From contig JADKCV010000015.1 in assembly GCA_016718655.1 (NCBI GenBank), positions 1 through 64,000 of the forward strand: a DNA stretch of 64,000 nucleotides, read 5' to 3'. Positions 37,672-47,800 of this stretch are shown piece after piece. The DNA is from Flavobacteriales bacterium (GTDB lineage: Bacteria > Bacteroidota > Bacteroidia > Flavobacteriales_F > PHOS-HE28). The notes beneath the pieces are model-generated. The model searched no databases. It was given only the letters and a program-made list of their open reading frames with translations, and was not told the origin of the DNA. The translations under genes were made by a program, and so were the position numbers. Within the stretch, counting starts at the first letter, position 1; each line of letters starts with the position of its first letter.

Positions 37672-40082
37672 AGCACCATGCTCAGCTGCACTTGCATACT
37701 ACGCGGTGCCTCGATAGCCAATGGGCGTAAGGAGTACACCTCGTTGCCCAGGTTGTTGACGATGAACATCACACGCACCTGTTCGGTCAACTGCGCACCG
37801 ATACGGGCATCCACGATCCAGTCCCCCGTGGTGTGCGTACGCATCCATTCACCCACTCCGGTGCGCAGGCTGAGCACATCACTTTCCACCTCATCGAGAT
37901 CGACGAAGATCCTGTCGATGTTGCGGACATGACTGTTGTACCGCGTGCTCAGTCCCCATTGCAACCGCTTGTATCCGAACTGAATGTCCGATCGGAACAA
38001 CTGCTGAACGCGGAACTTCAAGATGTTGTCGGTCGTGTCGAAACTGGTGGTCCTGTAACTGTAGGGGACCGATGCTTGCGATACCGGAAGGGCATAGACC
38101 TGTTCGGGCGTGGTGGAGATGGGCTTGGTGGTGGTATAACCCATGAGGACCGTAAGGTCGATAGGACCCAACTTGCCCTTGCCCGCGAGTTCGAGTTCCA
38201 GGCCCGTTACCCGTGCCCCACCCGTGTTCACGCTCTTGAACCCCAGTCCGGGGTCCAGCTGCAGCTGACCATTGACGACCTGCACGGTGGTCGGGGCCCA
38301 TTGGCCGAAGGTGAATTCCACATAATCCGCGAAATCCTGCTGGAACACCACGGCATCGAAATATCCCATGAACGAACCGACCTTGAACCCTTGCTTCACA
38401 CCGGCCTCAACGTTCCAGCTTTGCTCGGGCCGGAGCTCCTCATTGGGATAGATCACCAACTTCCCTACGCTGGTGCTGATGAATCGTTCACCGATGGTCG
38501 GGAACCGGAAGCCTTGTCCATAGCTGGCGCGCAGGTAGGTCGCTTGGTGGACCTGATAGGTTGCGCCAGCCCGGAACACCGGCTGTGCCACCTCATCCTC
38601 GTTCACGGTGAATTGCTCGTATCGCACACCTCCGGAGATCGCCAGCTTGTTGAAGAGTTTCTTATCCACTTGAACATAAGCGGCCAGGTTGTCGGCCGAG
38701 TTGATGCCATCGCCATCCGTATCCCCGCTGTACAAGAGTGCCTGGCTCTCCACATTCCGGGCAAGAAGACCAGCGGTGATGACCGTTTCTCCGAACAGGT
38801 CCAGTTTCTGCTGCACCTGGTATTCGCCATGCATCACCTCATTGCTATTGCTCTGGTCGTTGTTGTTATCGAAGACCTGGCGGTGGAACCGGCCACGTAG
38901 GCTGTGGCGTGTGCCTGCCTTGGAGTGGTACGTGATGAATGGATCGAGGTAATACTGCATCCCACGGGTGGTGGTCACGGTGCCAGGTTCAGGCCGATAC
39001 AGACCGGCATCGGTATCACTCCAGATGAATATGCTCGAGCTGCGGCTTTCCATGGCGTTGAGGTTCACGCCATAGGTCAGCCCCTTGATCTTGCCATTTC
39101 GCCAACGAAGGCCGGTATTGAACCGGACCCGACGCTCATAGCCACCAGGCCCTAAACGGTACGGATCGACCGCAAGGCTGTCGGGATCCACGAGGTCCGG
39201 TCCGACATAACCCCCATCGCCAAATGCGTTACCCCCGAGCACAAGGTCCAATTTGCCGATCTGACGGCTGTGGGAGAAGTTGGCACCTCCGAAGATGGGA
39301 CCGTTGTCGCCCCACCACTTTGCCGGAGCATGACCGGGTGTATCGTACATACCGGAGAAGACATTGACCCGCGTCCGGGGTTCGGCTCGGGGGTACGCTG
39401 TGCGCACATTGATGACACCACTCAATGCAGCGCTACCATAAAGAACCGATGATGCACCCTTGATCACCTCCACCTGTTCGATGTTCTCCAAGGGCAGGAA
39501 GGTCCAGTTCGGACGACCGATGTCCCCACTGAGGATGGGAATGTCATCCACCAGGACCTGCACTCTGCTACCGGCGCCATAACTGAATCCGCTGCCCGCT
39601 CGGATCTGGGGATCCTCATCGACCACCACCACCCCTGGCACCTGGTCCAAGGCTTCATTCAAAGCGAACACGTTCTTGTTCTGGATGATGTCCGGACGCA
39701 AGACGCTCAAGCTTTGGGTCACCTCCCCCACCCGTTGCTCGAATTTCCCAGCGCTCACCACCACCATGTCCAGCTGGTTGGCGGAGCTCTTGAGCCGAAC
39801 ATCGCGTGTGACCGATGCCGCCATGGGCAGGTCCAGTCGAACGGTTTGTGCTTGGTAACCCACGAACGAAAAGCTGATGGTCTGAGGTCCGACCGGTAGG
39901 GTGAGCGCATACGCACCGTTCACGTCGGTGGCCGTGCCTTTACCGGGAGCGTACACCACGTTCACCCCGATCAAGGCTTCGTTGGTGATGGAATCCCGGA
40001 CGAACCCTTTCAAAAGGACTTCTTGCGCACAGAGGAACTGCACGACGAACAAGGCGGCGACCGCCGTGATGGATTTCAGCAT
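37668..40082 (-). CDS. TonB-dependent outer-membrane receptor with carboxypeptidase-like N-terminal domain
   Basis: An 804-residue receptor. A signal peptide (LKSITAVAALFVVQFLCAQ) is followed by a CarboxypepD_reg-like domain (about 20-105, GFVRDSITNEALIGVNVVY), the plug domain (about 120-230, NEALDQVPGVVVVDEDP...RVQVLVDDIPI and EVIKGASSVLYGSAALSGVINV) and a 22-strand barrel. The C-terminus MQVQLSMVL ends in the usual aromatic/hydrophobic strand. It resembles cobalamin/siderophore-type receptors rather than SusC (length, no SusD nearby). Ligand unknown. It is first in the minus-strand unit with the GT-C-like gene. Confidence 0.92.
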   Translation of the reverse strand: MLKSITAVAALFVVQFLCAQEVLLKGFVRDSITNEALIGVNVVYAPGKGTATDVNGAYALTLPVGPQTISFSFVGYQAQTVRLDLPMAASVTRDVRLKSSANQLDMVVVSAGKFEQRVGEVTQSLSVLRPDIIQNKNVFALNEALDQVPGVVVVDEDPQIRAGSGFSYGAGSRVQVLVDDIPILSGDIGRPNWTFLPLENIEQVEVIKGASSVLYGSAALSGVINVRTAYPRAEPRTRVNVFSGMYDTPGHAPAKWWGDNGPIFGGANFSHSRQIGKLDLVLGGNAFGDGGYVGPDLVDPDSLAVDPYRLGPGGYERRVRFNTGLRWRNGKIKGLTYGVNLNAMESRSSSIFIWSDTDAGLYRPEPGTVTTTRGMQYYLDPFITYHSKAGTRHSLRGRFHRQVFDNNNDQSNSNEVMHGEYQVQQKLDLFGETVITAGLLARNVESQALLYSGDTDGDGINSADNLAAYVQVDKKLFNKLAISGGVRYEQFTVNEDEVAQPVFRAGATYQVHQATYLRASYGQGFRFPTIGERFISTSVGKLVIYPNEELRPEQSWNVEAGVKQGFKVGSFMGYFDAVVFQQDFADYVEFTFGQWAPTTVQVVNGQLQLDPGLGFKSVNTGGARVTGLELELAGKGKLGPIDLTVLMGYTTTKPISTTPEQVYALPVSQASVPYSYRTTSFDTTDNILKFRVQQLFRSDIQFGYKRLQWGLSTRYNSHVRNIDRIFVDLDEVESDVLSLRTGVGEWMRTHTTGDWIVDARIGAQLTEQVRVMFIVNNLGNEVYSLRPLAIEAPRSMQVQLSMVL

Positions 40083-40152
40083 ACGTCGATCACATTTGGT
40101 GGGGCCCCTTTCGGGTGCGGGTAAATGTAGATATTCGCACAAGCCGCACACC

Positions 40153-41259
40153 GTGGACGACCAACAGTGGATACACCGCATCGCGTTGTCGATGCTCAAG
40201 GGCATCGGGCCGGTGAATGCACGCAACCTCGTGGCCTATTGCGGTGGTGTGGACCCCATCTTCAAGGACCGCAAACTGAAGAACACGCTGGAGAAGGTTC
40301 CCGGGATAGGCCCCAAGCTGATCGCCAGTATCACGGACAAGAAGGTGCTTGTGGCCGCGGAGAAGGAGCTGGCCTACGTGCACAAGCATAAGCTAAGGAT
40401 GCGGTTCTACCTCGACGCGGACTATCCACAACGCCTGAAGCAAGCGGAGGATGCGCCTGTCCTGATCTTCTCCAAAGGCGAAGTGGAGACCGAGACAGAA
40501 CATATGGTGGCCATTGTGGGCACCCGATCACCCACCGATCACGGCAAACGCCTATGCGTTGAACTCGTGGAGGCGCTGAAGGAAAGCAACGCGACCATCG
40601 TTAGCGGCCTGGCGTACGGCATCGACATCGTCGCACACCGCACGGCGTTGAAGAACGACATGCCCACCATCGGCTGTGTAGCGCACGGCCTCGATCGCTT
40701 GTACCCCGGGGAACATGCGAACACCGCCAAGGAGATGCTCCACATGGGCGGTCTGATGAGCGAACTGCCCAGCGACAGCACCTTCGCGCCCGGCAACTTT
40801 CCGGCACGCAACCGCATCATCGCGGGACTCAGCGACTGCACCATCGTGGTGGAAAGCGGCCCCAAGGGCGGCTCCCTGATCACGGCGGACATCGCATCCA
40901 GCTACGACCGTGAAGTGTTCGCTTTCCCGGGCCGACCGACGGACCCGCAAAGCGAAGGCTGCAACAAGCTGATCCAGCAGAACAAGGCCGCACTGGTCAC
41001 GTCCGGAAAGGACGTGATCACCCTGATGGAATGGCTGCCCAAGAAGGGGAAGGCGCCGAAGCAGGCCGCCCTTTTCCTGGAACTGATGCCCGAAGAGCAG
41101 GTGCTGGTGGACATCATCGTGGCCAAAGGCAAGGTGGACATCGACGAACTGTGCGTGCAGAGCAAGATGGCACAGGGCAAGGCGGCGGGCCTGCTGCTGA
41201 ACCTGGAGTTCAACGGCGTCATCCGTGCCCTTCCGGGCAAGGTCTACGCCGTGAACTGA
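40153..41259 (+). CDS. dprA: DNA-processing protein DprA
   Basis: A 368-residue protein that loads RecA on incoming single-stranded DNA in transformation. The start is GTG at 40153 (VDDQQWIHRIALSML), since upstream codons in this frame overlap the divergent receptor gene. HhH-like motifs (LKGIGPVNARNLV and VPGIGPKLI) are followed by the Rossmann DprA domain (MVAIVGTRSPTDHGKRL, VSGLAYGIDIVAHRTAL, SELPSDSTFAPGNFPARNRIIAGLS, ESGPKGGSLITADIA) and a C-terminal winged helix (from about 310). Length is typical. Confidence 0.95.
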   Translation: MDDQQWIHRIALSMLKGIGPVNARNLVAYCGGVDPIFKDRKLKNTLEKVPGIGPKLIASITDKKVLVAAEKELAYVHKHKLRMRFYLDADYPQRLKQAEDAPVLIFSKGEVETETEHMVAIVGTRSPTDHGKRLCVELVEALKESNATIVSGLAYGIDIVAHRTALKNDMPTIGCVAHGLDRLYPGEHANTAKEMLHMGGLMSELPSDSTFAPGNFPARNRIIAGLSDCTIVVESGPKGGSLITADIASSYDREVFAFPGRPTDPQSEGCNKLIQQNKAALVTSGKDVITLMEWLPKKGKAPKQAALFLELMPEEQVLVDIIVAKGKVDIDELCVQSKMAQGKAAGLLLNLEFNGVIRALPGKVYAVN

Positions 41260-41340
41260 GCGCACAGCCTTTCAACCAGGGGCCACTGATAACCTGTTCG
41301 TTCCCTCCGGAACTGCCCCTTGCCGGAACGATCCTCGGCA

Positions 41341-41348
41341 TACCTTCG
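41341..41348 (+). promoter_or_regulatory. Putative promoter of gdhA
   Basis: TACCTTCG on the plus strand, 27 nt before ATG 41376, with a TTG at 41320-41322, 18 bases upstream. This is the best match in the window to the TTG-N19-TAnnTTTG arrangement. Confidence 0.6.
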
Positions 41349-41375
41349 CGCCCAATTCCAACCAACATCCCAGCG

Positions 41376-42731
41376 ATGGCAAAGAGCAACAAGGCTGTGG
41401 ACGCCTTCATGGCATCCGTCAAACAGCGCAATGGCAATGAGTCTGAATTCCTTCAGGCCGTGCATGAAGTAGCCGAAATGGTGATCCCTTTCATCGAGGC
41501 GAACCCCAAGTACAAGGGTAAAATGCTCTTGGAGCGTATGGTCGAGCCCGAGCGCACCATCATCTTCCGCGTGCCATGGGTGGACGACAAAGGCAACACG
41601 CAGGTGAACCGCGGTTTCCGCATCGAGTTCAACAGCGCCATCGGACCCTACAAGGGCGGTCTGCGTTTCCACCCCAGCGTGAACCTCAGCATCCTGAAGT
41701 TCCTGGGCTTCGAGCAGACCTTCAAGAACAGCCTGACCACCTTGCCCATGGGCGGTGGCAAAGGCGGCAGCGACTTCGACCCCAAGGGCAAGAGCGACAA
41801 TGAAGTGATGCGTTTCTGCCAGAGCTTCATGACCGAACTGTGGCGCCACGTGGGCCAGTTCACCGACGTGCCCGCTGGCGACATCGGAGTGGGCGGTCGC
41901 GAGATCGGTTTCATGTTCGGCCAGGACAAGCGCCTGCGCAACGAGTTCACCGGCGTGTTCACCGGCAAGGGCCGTACCTGGGGCGGTTCCCTGATGCGCC
42001 CGGAAGCCACCGGCTACGGCTGCGTGTACTTCGCCGAGGAGATGATGAAGCACAACAAGACCAGCTTCAAAGGCAAGACCGTGGCGGTCAGCGGCAGCGG
42101 CAACGTGGCCCAGTACGCCATCGAGAAGGCCACCCAACTCGGCGCCAAGGTGGTGAGCTGCTCCGATAGTGATGGCAGCATCTATGACCCCAACGGCATC
42201 GACGGCGTGAAGCTGAAGTTCATCATGGAACTGAAGAACGTGCAGCGCGGTCGCATCGAGGAATACGCCAAGAAGTTCAAGGGCAGCACCTATAAGAAGG
42301 GTGCCCGTGTGTGGGATGTGGTGGCCAAGTGCGATGTGGCACTGCCCTGCGCCACCCAGAACGAGCTGGACGGCAAGAACGCCAAGGACCTGGTGAAGAA
42401 AGGCGTGAAGTATGTGGCGGAAGGCGCCAACATGCCCAGTACGCCGGAAGCCATCACCGTGTTCGAAGGCGCTAAAGTGGCCTTCGCACCCGGCAAGGCC
42501 AGCAACGCCGGTGGTGTGGCCACCAGCGGTCTGGAGATGAGCCAGAACAGCCTGCGCCTGAGCTGGACCGCCGAAGAGGTGGACCAGCGACTGCACGACA
42601 TCATGAAGAACATCCACGCCGCCTGCGTGAAGTACGGCGCCGAAGGCAAGAGCGTGAACTACGTGAAAGGCGCGAACATCGCCGGCTTCGTTAAAGTAGC
42701 CGACGCGATGTTGGACCAAGGCGTGGTGTAG
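41376..42731 (+). CDS. gdhA: NADP-type glutamate dehydrogenase
   Basis: A 451-residue hexameric GDH that makes glutamate from 2-oxoglutarate and ammonia (or the reverse). Substrate site motifs PYKGGLRFHPSVN, LPMGGGKGGSDF (catalytic Lys) and VPAGDIGVGGREIGFM are present. The Rossmann motif is VSGSGNVAQYA, and EGANMPSTPEA follows. Length and motifs match the 450-residue NADP class. It is monocistronic, ending at a terminator hairpin. Codon use is strongly biased, consistent with high expression. Confidence 0.96.
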   Translation: MAKSNKAVDAFMASVKQRNGNESEFLQAVHEVAEMVIPFIEANPKYKGKMLLERMVEPERTIIFRVPWVDDKGNTQVNRGFRIEFNSAIGPYKGGLRFHPSVNLSILKFLGFEQTFKNSLTTLPMGGGKGGSDFDPKGKSDNEVMRFCQSFMTELWRHVGQFTDVPAGDIGVGGREIGFMFGQDKRLRNEFTGVFTGKGRTWGGSLMRPEATGYGCVYFAEEMMKHNKTSFKGKTVAVSGSGNVAQYAIEKATQLGAKVVSCSDSDGSIYDPNGIDGVKLKFIMELKNVQRGRIEEYAKKFKGSTYKKGARVWDVVAKCDVALPCATQNELDGKNAKDLVKKGVKYVAEGANMPSTPEAITVFEGAKVAFAPGKASNAGGVATSGLEMSQNSLRLSWTAEEVDQRLHDIMKNIHAACVKYGAEGKSVNYVKGANIAGFVKVADAMLDQGVV

Positions 42732-42752
42732 GCCGACCAGTGACCATGATCA

Positions 42753-42785
42753 AAAGCCCCTGCCGTGATGAACGGTGGGGGCTTC
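42753..42785 (+). terminator. Terminator-like hairpin after gdhA
   Basis: AAGCCCC at 42754-42760 pairs with GGGGCTT across a CCGT/ACGG inner stem. It lies 22 bases after the gdhA stop; the T-run is weak. Confidence 0.6.
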
Positions 42786-42838
42786 TGCGTGTACCGTCAT
42801 ACGAAGCCCTTGACCACCTGCGTTCACGGACCATTGCC

Positions 42839-43636
42839 ATGCGAAACCTCCTCCTTCTCCTCATTACCACAGTTGTACTCAGCGCCTGCGGCAATTCCAC
42901 ACCTTCCGAACGGTGGGATCAGGCCGAAGCGGCTACGGTGAGCGCACCCGATGTCGGCGCCTCCCACGGTGCGGGGCGGAGCGCCCCGTTGCTTGAGCAA
43001 CGCAAGATCATCCGCAACGGTAGCCAGCGCTACGAGGTGGATGACCTGGACGCGGCTCGCAAGCTGATCCTGGCGCAGGTGCAAGCCCATGGCGGGCATG
43101 TGGAAGGTGACGACCGCAGCGAACGCGGCTCTTCCATCGACCTGAGCATACGCGTGCGTATCCCGGCCGACCGTTTCGATGCCTTCTTGGGTACACTGCA
43201 TCCACTCGGTGAACTACTCGACCAACAGATCAGCGCCACAGACGTCACGGCGCAATGGGTGGACGTGGAAGCCCGGCTGGCCGCCAAGCGCAAGGTGGAG
43301 GAACGCTATCTCGCCATCGTGGAGCAAGCAAGCGCCGTGACCGAGATCCTCGAGGTGGAACGTGAATTGGGCAACGTCCGCGCCGAGATCGAAAGCATGG
43401 AAGCGCAACTGAACGCGCTGAAGGATCAAGTGAGCATGAGCACCCTGACCATCACCTGCACCAAACCACAAGCCCATTCCGAACAGGGGTCACCCCGCTT
43501 CGGGCTTGCGATCAAGCGCGGATGGCACCTCTTCGTTGGCTTCCTGGTCGGCATCGTTCACCTCTGGCCCTTCATCCTGATCGCCGGAGGTATTCTCCTT
43601 TGGCTGACCAAGAGGCGGAGCGCACGGAAGAACTGA
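42839..43636 (+). CDS. DUF4349-type lipoprotein
   Basis: A 265-residue envelope protein. The lipoprotein signal is MRNLLLLLITTVVLSAC (Cys 17). A globular part (about 55-150, LDLSIRVRIPADRFDAFLGTLHPLG and TAQWVDVEARLAAKRKVEERY) is followed by a coiled coil (about 145-205) and a C-terminal membrane helix (about 235-257). The pattern is that of DUF4349 proteins, whose function is unknown. ATG 42839 is chosen at the signal sequence; upstream in-frame codons overlap the gdhA terminator. Confidence 0.8.
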   Translation: MRNLLLLLITTVVLSACGNSTPSERWDQAEAATVSAPDVGASHGAGRSAPLLEQRKIIRNGSQRYEVDDLDAARKLILAQVQAHGGHVEGDDRSERGSSIDLSIRVRIPADRFDAFLGTLHPLGELLDQQISATDVTAQWVDVEARLAAKRKVEERYLAIVEQASAVTEILEVERELGNVRAEIESMEAQLNALKDQVSMSTLTITCTKPQAHSEQGSPRFGLAIKRGWHLFVGFLVGIVHLWPFILIAGGILLWLTKRRSARKN

Positions 43637-43643
43637 GCAGGCC

Positions 43644-44684
43644 TCAGCGGGCCACTACGATGCGCTGTGCCCCTCCACCTTCGAAGCGGACGAAATAGGT
43701 GCCCGGGAGCAGATCATGGACCGCGAACAATACGCGTCCGGCACCCATCGGCATTCGCTCCGAACGCACCTCACGGCCGAACGCGTCGAACAAGGTCGCT
43801 TGACCACTATGCCCTGCCGGTAAAGGAACGGAGACCATATGGGACGCGGGGACCGGGAAGGGTGCGTCCGGAAGGTCCGAACGTACACTATCCAATCCTA
43901 CGGTCGCGCCTCCAGCTGCCGGAACGCTGCGCACCTGATGAACTTCACCCTGAGCGGCACCGATGAAAGCCACCGCTGAGAGCGCATCGATGTCCCACGC
44001 CCCTGGGATGGTCATGGCATAGGTCCGTTGCACCAGCGCCCCTTCAGCGGGATCCATGACGGGATCACCTTCCACCGGGGTCATCAAGCCGCGCAAGACA
44101 TGCCGATGGATATAATCGGGATGGTTGCCGTTCACATAGTCCGTTTGCCACCCCACGATATCATCCTGCGTGAGTGCGACATGTATGCGGTCCTCGTCGG
44201 AAAGCGTACTCGTGTAGTACACTTCCATCTCCACAGTGACGGTCCGTGTTTCAACATCGTACGTCGTGGAAAGACCGATATTGGCAGGGGAATCCTGGGA
44301 AAGGACGGACCCTATGGCGCCCGACCAACCGTTGGGACCCTGTATGGGCCTCCGATTCACGCTTCCCTGTGGTTGCGAGACGACCCCGAGCACCCCCCAT
44401 ATCGCCGACCCCTCCGCGGTACGGAAGTCCGGCTGACCAGCAAGTGGCACCGCCAATCCACCTCCATGAACGGCGATGATGGTCAGCGCCTCCCCGTGCA
44501 GCCCTTCGAGCGAGTTGGCAATAGCATGTGCAGATGGACATACACCGCAACGGATGGCCGTGAACTCCTCCAGCAATGCGGTTCGCGGTTGCGGTCCTGT
44601 ACCCACAAGCGTCTGAGTGTAGAGGGAGGTGTGCAAAAGCAAGAGCGCAAGTGTAGCAAGGTGGCGTTGCATAGGAGCTTTCAT
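43644..44684 (-). CDS. Omp28-related secreted protein with type A T9SS sorting domain
   Basis: A 346-residue protein with a signal peptide (MQRHLATLALLLLHTSLYTQ after a short extension; ATG 44672 is an alternative start). A thioredoxin-like region carries a CxxC (Cys46 and Cys49 in AIRCGVCPS), as in Omp28-related proteins of Bacteroidota. The last 80 residues form a T9SS type A tail (FPVPASHMVSVPLPAGHSG...GTYFVRFEGG...RIVVAR), which predicts export through the type IX system and surface display. It is divergent from the large propeller gene. Confidence 0.82.
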   Translation of the reverse strand: MKAPMQRHLATLALLLLHTSLYTQTLVGTGPQPRTALLEEFTAIRCGVCPSAHAIANSLEGLHGEALTIIAVHGGGLAVPLAGQPDFRTAEGSAIWGVLGVVSQPQGSVNRRPIQGPNGWSGAIGSVLSQDSPANIGLSTTYDVETRTVTVEMEVYYTSTLSDEDRIHVALTQDDIVGWQTDYVNGNHPDYIHRHVLRGLMTPVEGDPVMDPAEGALVQRTYAMTIPGAWDIDALSAVAFIGAAQGEVHQVRSVPAAGGATVGLDSVRSDLPDAPFPVPASHMVSVPLPAGHSGQATLFDAFGREVRSERMPMGAGRVLFAVHDLLPGTYFVRFEGGGAQRIVVAR

Positions 44685-44851
44685 GAAGTGGAGATGAAGT
44701 GGCTTATCAAGAAGGATGGTCGCGTATGAAGAAAGAACCTGACAGTAGGTGAAGACCCAGCTCCGCCTTTTTGGGGTCCCAAGCCAACAGCACAAACACC
44801 ATCCTGATATCGGTCTGTTCTGTAACCTTTGTCATCCACAAGACTCCCATC

Positions 44852-47800
44852 ATGCGTCCGATCATCGTCGCTATTCTCGTCATGACGATCTCCTTGGCTT
44901 GGGGTCAGGAGCACCATGGCAAGGTCAGGCCCGATCGACCCGAATGGGTTCAATTGATGTACGGACCGGATCCTGACCCAGGTGCAGTACAGGCCGCGTA
45001 CGATGCGTACTACGCCGTGCACCCTTTCGTGAAGAACACCGACACGCAGTACTTCAAACGTTGGAAACGCGAGCTCGGTCGCGCATTCGTGCCCAAGGAC
45101 CCCACGCAACGCGCGGATTACGAGCAGGGCTTACGCGATTACCTGGAGACCTCAGTAAGCGGTGGCGATCGGGCGGCCAACTGGACCTGCCTGGGACCCT
45201 TCGACTGGGACCACACCGCTGTGGACCGCAGCTATGCGCCGGGTTCCGCACATGTGTTCACGGTGGAAATGAGCCCCTCGGACCCTGACATCCTCTATGC
45301 CGGAACAGCGACAGCAGGTGTATGGAAGAGCACCGACCACGGCCTCATCTGGTCCGACATGACCAAGAACCTCATGGTGCGTGAAGTGGTCAGTGTTGAG
45401 ATCGATCACACCAACCCCGATGTAGTCTACTTCGGTTCGGAGAACGACCTATGGAAGAGCACCAACGGAGGAGCCACCTGGGCCATCATTGGAGATGCGA
45501 CGTTCCAAGCGCTGGACCATCGTCTGGCGGACATCGTTATGCACCCCACGGACCCGCAGACCATCCTCCTCTGCAGCGACCGTGGGCTCTATCGTAGCAC
45601 CAATGGCGGCAGCACCCTCACACAGGTGCAACCGGGTGACTGGCTGGAGCTCGAGTTCAAGCCCGGCGACCCGATGACCCTCTATGCCGTGAAACAGGTG
45701 AGCAACCGAACGGAATTCTGGCGTAGTGTGAATGGAGGGACGACCTTCACGCAGGTAGGTATCGGTTGGCCCGCACCCGTTAGCCCCGATGAGCAGGAGC
45801 GCACCGAGATCGCCGTGAGCCCGGCCGCTCCCAACACCATCTACGCGCTGTGCAGTGGCGAGATCAACGGCGGCACAGGGCTCTTCGGCATCTACAAGAG
45901 CGAGGACAGCGGCAGCACATGGACATTCCAATGCTGCGGGACGGGGCCTGGTGGCGTACCCTCGGTGAGCAACCCCAATCTTTTGGGCTACAGCGATACC
46001 GGTATTGAACCAGGTGGCCAGTACTACTACGACCTGGCGCTGGCAGTGGACCCGGCCAATGCCAATATCGTCCACGTGTGCGGGATACAACGCTGGGTGA
46101 GCACCGATGGTGGCGTCACCTTCACCTGCCCAGCCAAATGGAGCCATAGCTACAAGCCCAATTACCTGCACGCCGACATCCACGACATCCGCTACTTCGG
46201 TGGCGAGATCTGGGTGGCCTCCGACGGCGGCATGTTCCAGAGCACCGACAACGGCGCCACCTTCACCCGGCGCATGTTCGGCATCTCGGGCACCGATTTC
46301 TGGGGATTCGGACAAGGCGGTTGGACCGGCAGCAATGTCATGATCGGCGGTACCTATCACAACGGCACCCTGCTCAAGGACAACAATGTTTACCAGAACG
46401 GCTGGATCAGCACCGATGGCGGTGATGGGGTGCGTGGCTACGTACACCCCCAGTACGACCGCCGTGTACTGAGCGACTATGGCTACAAGACCCTGAGCGG
46501 CGATCGTAACGTGGCCAACCGGAACACTACCTGGGCGCGCCAGCCGAACGCAAGCTACGTGACCGGCCAGAGCAGCGACCTCATATGGCACCCCAACCTG
46601 GTGAACACCGCCTACCTCGGCAACGGCACCTCCCTCTGGCGAACCGATGACAATGGCACCTCCTTCACACCGTTGCACGACTTCGGCGAGGCGGTGGCCA
46701 GCTTGGCCATGTGTTTCACCGACCCGAATGTCATCTACGCCTGCACCTTTGTCGATTGGTGGGGTGTGAAGCGCGTATATCGCAGCACCGATGCAGGTGT
46801 CAGCTTCACGGAGATCACCCCATCATCCACGCTGCTGGCAGGGAACACCTGGGTGCCTTACGACATTGCCGTCAGCGCCGCGGACCCATTGCGGATCTGG
46901 CTGGTGCGCACCTCGCAATACGGGAACTCACCGAACCTGAACGGCAACTGTATCTACACCAGCATGGACGGTGGTACGACGTGGACCAACATCACCACAC
47001 CTGCGCTGAACAACCAGTGGCCCACCAACATCACCCATCAGTTCGGGACCGATGGCGGCCTTTACCTCGGCACACGCCGTGCGGTATATGTGCGGAACGA
47101 TGCATCGCCCTCTTGGACCCAATGGAACAGCGGCCTTCCTGCGCGCACCGCCAGCACGGAACTGGAGGTGCACTACCGGGACGGCAAGGTCCGCAATGCC
47201 ACCGACCACGGCATCTGGGAAAGCCCATTGGAGTTCACCAGCGTACCGATGGCCAACTTCAGCGCGGACAAACGCACGGTGACCTGCTTGGCATCTACCG
47301 TTCAGTTCTACGACCACAGTGCCTTGCGGGGCGACGGGTACAGCTGGAACTGGAGCTTCCCTGGCGGTTCACCGGCCACAAGCACCAACCGCAGTCCATC
47401 AGTGGTCTACGATTCACCCGGAAGCTATGATGTGAGCCTCACCGTCACCGACGTCAACGGGACCAGCACACGCACCATCACGAACTTCATCCGTTTCGAG
47501 ACCTTCTCCGTCACCGCTCCCATAGCCCAGACAGCAGAGGATCAAGTGGTAACGCCACAAGGATGGCGCTTGGAGAATGCCGATGACGACGATAGCTGGG
47601 AGAACGTGGCGCTGGCGGTAGGTGCCGACGGTGCTCCTGGTCGTGCTTGGCGCATGGACTACTACTATTACAATGCGCCGGGGCAGCTGGACCGCCTGAT
47701 CACCCCGGTGATCTCGCTGGGCGGTAGCGCCGGCACGCGGCTGAAGTTCAACCACGCCTACAAGCCCTATGGCGCCTCCTACACGGATGGCCTGCGTGTG

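Noticed and set aside
41244..42719. 491-codon minus-strand ORF covering gdhA
   Set aside because: Exact antisense of a highly conserved enzyme gene with biased codons; no start context or motif.
45449..46678. 409-codon minus-strand ORF inside the propeller gene
   Set aside because: Antisense of the repeat-containing part of a clear secreted protein.
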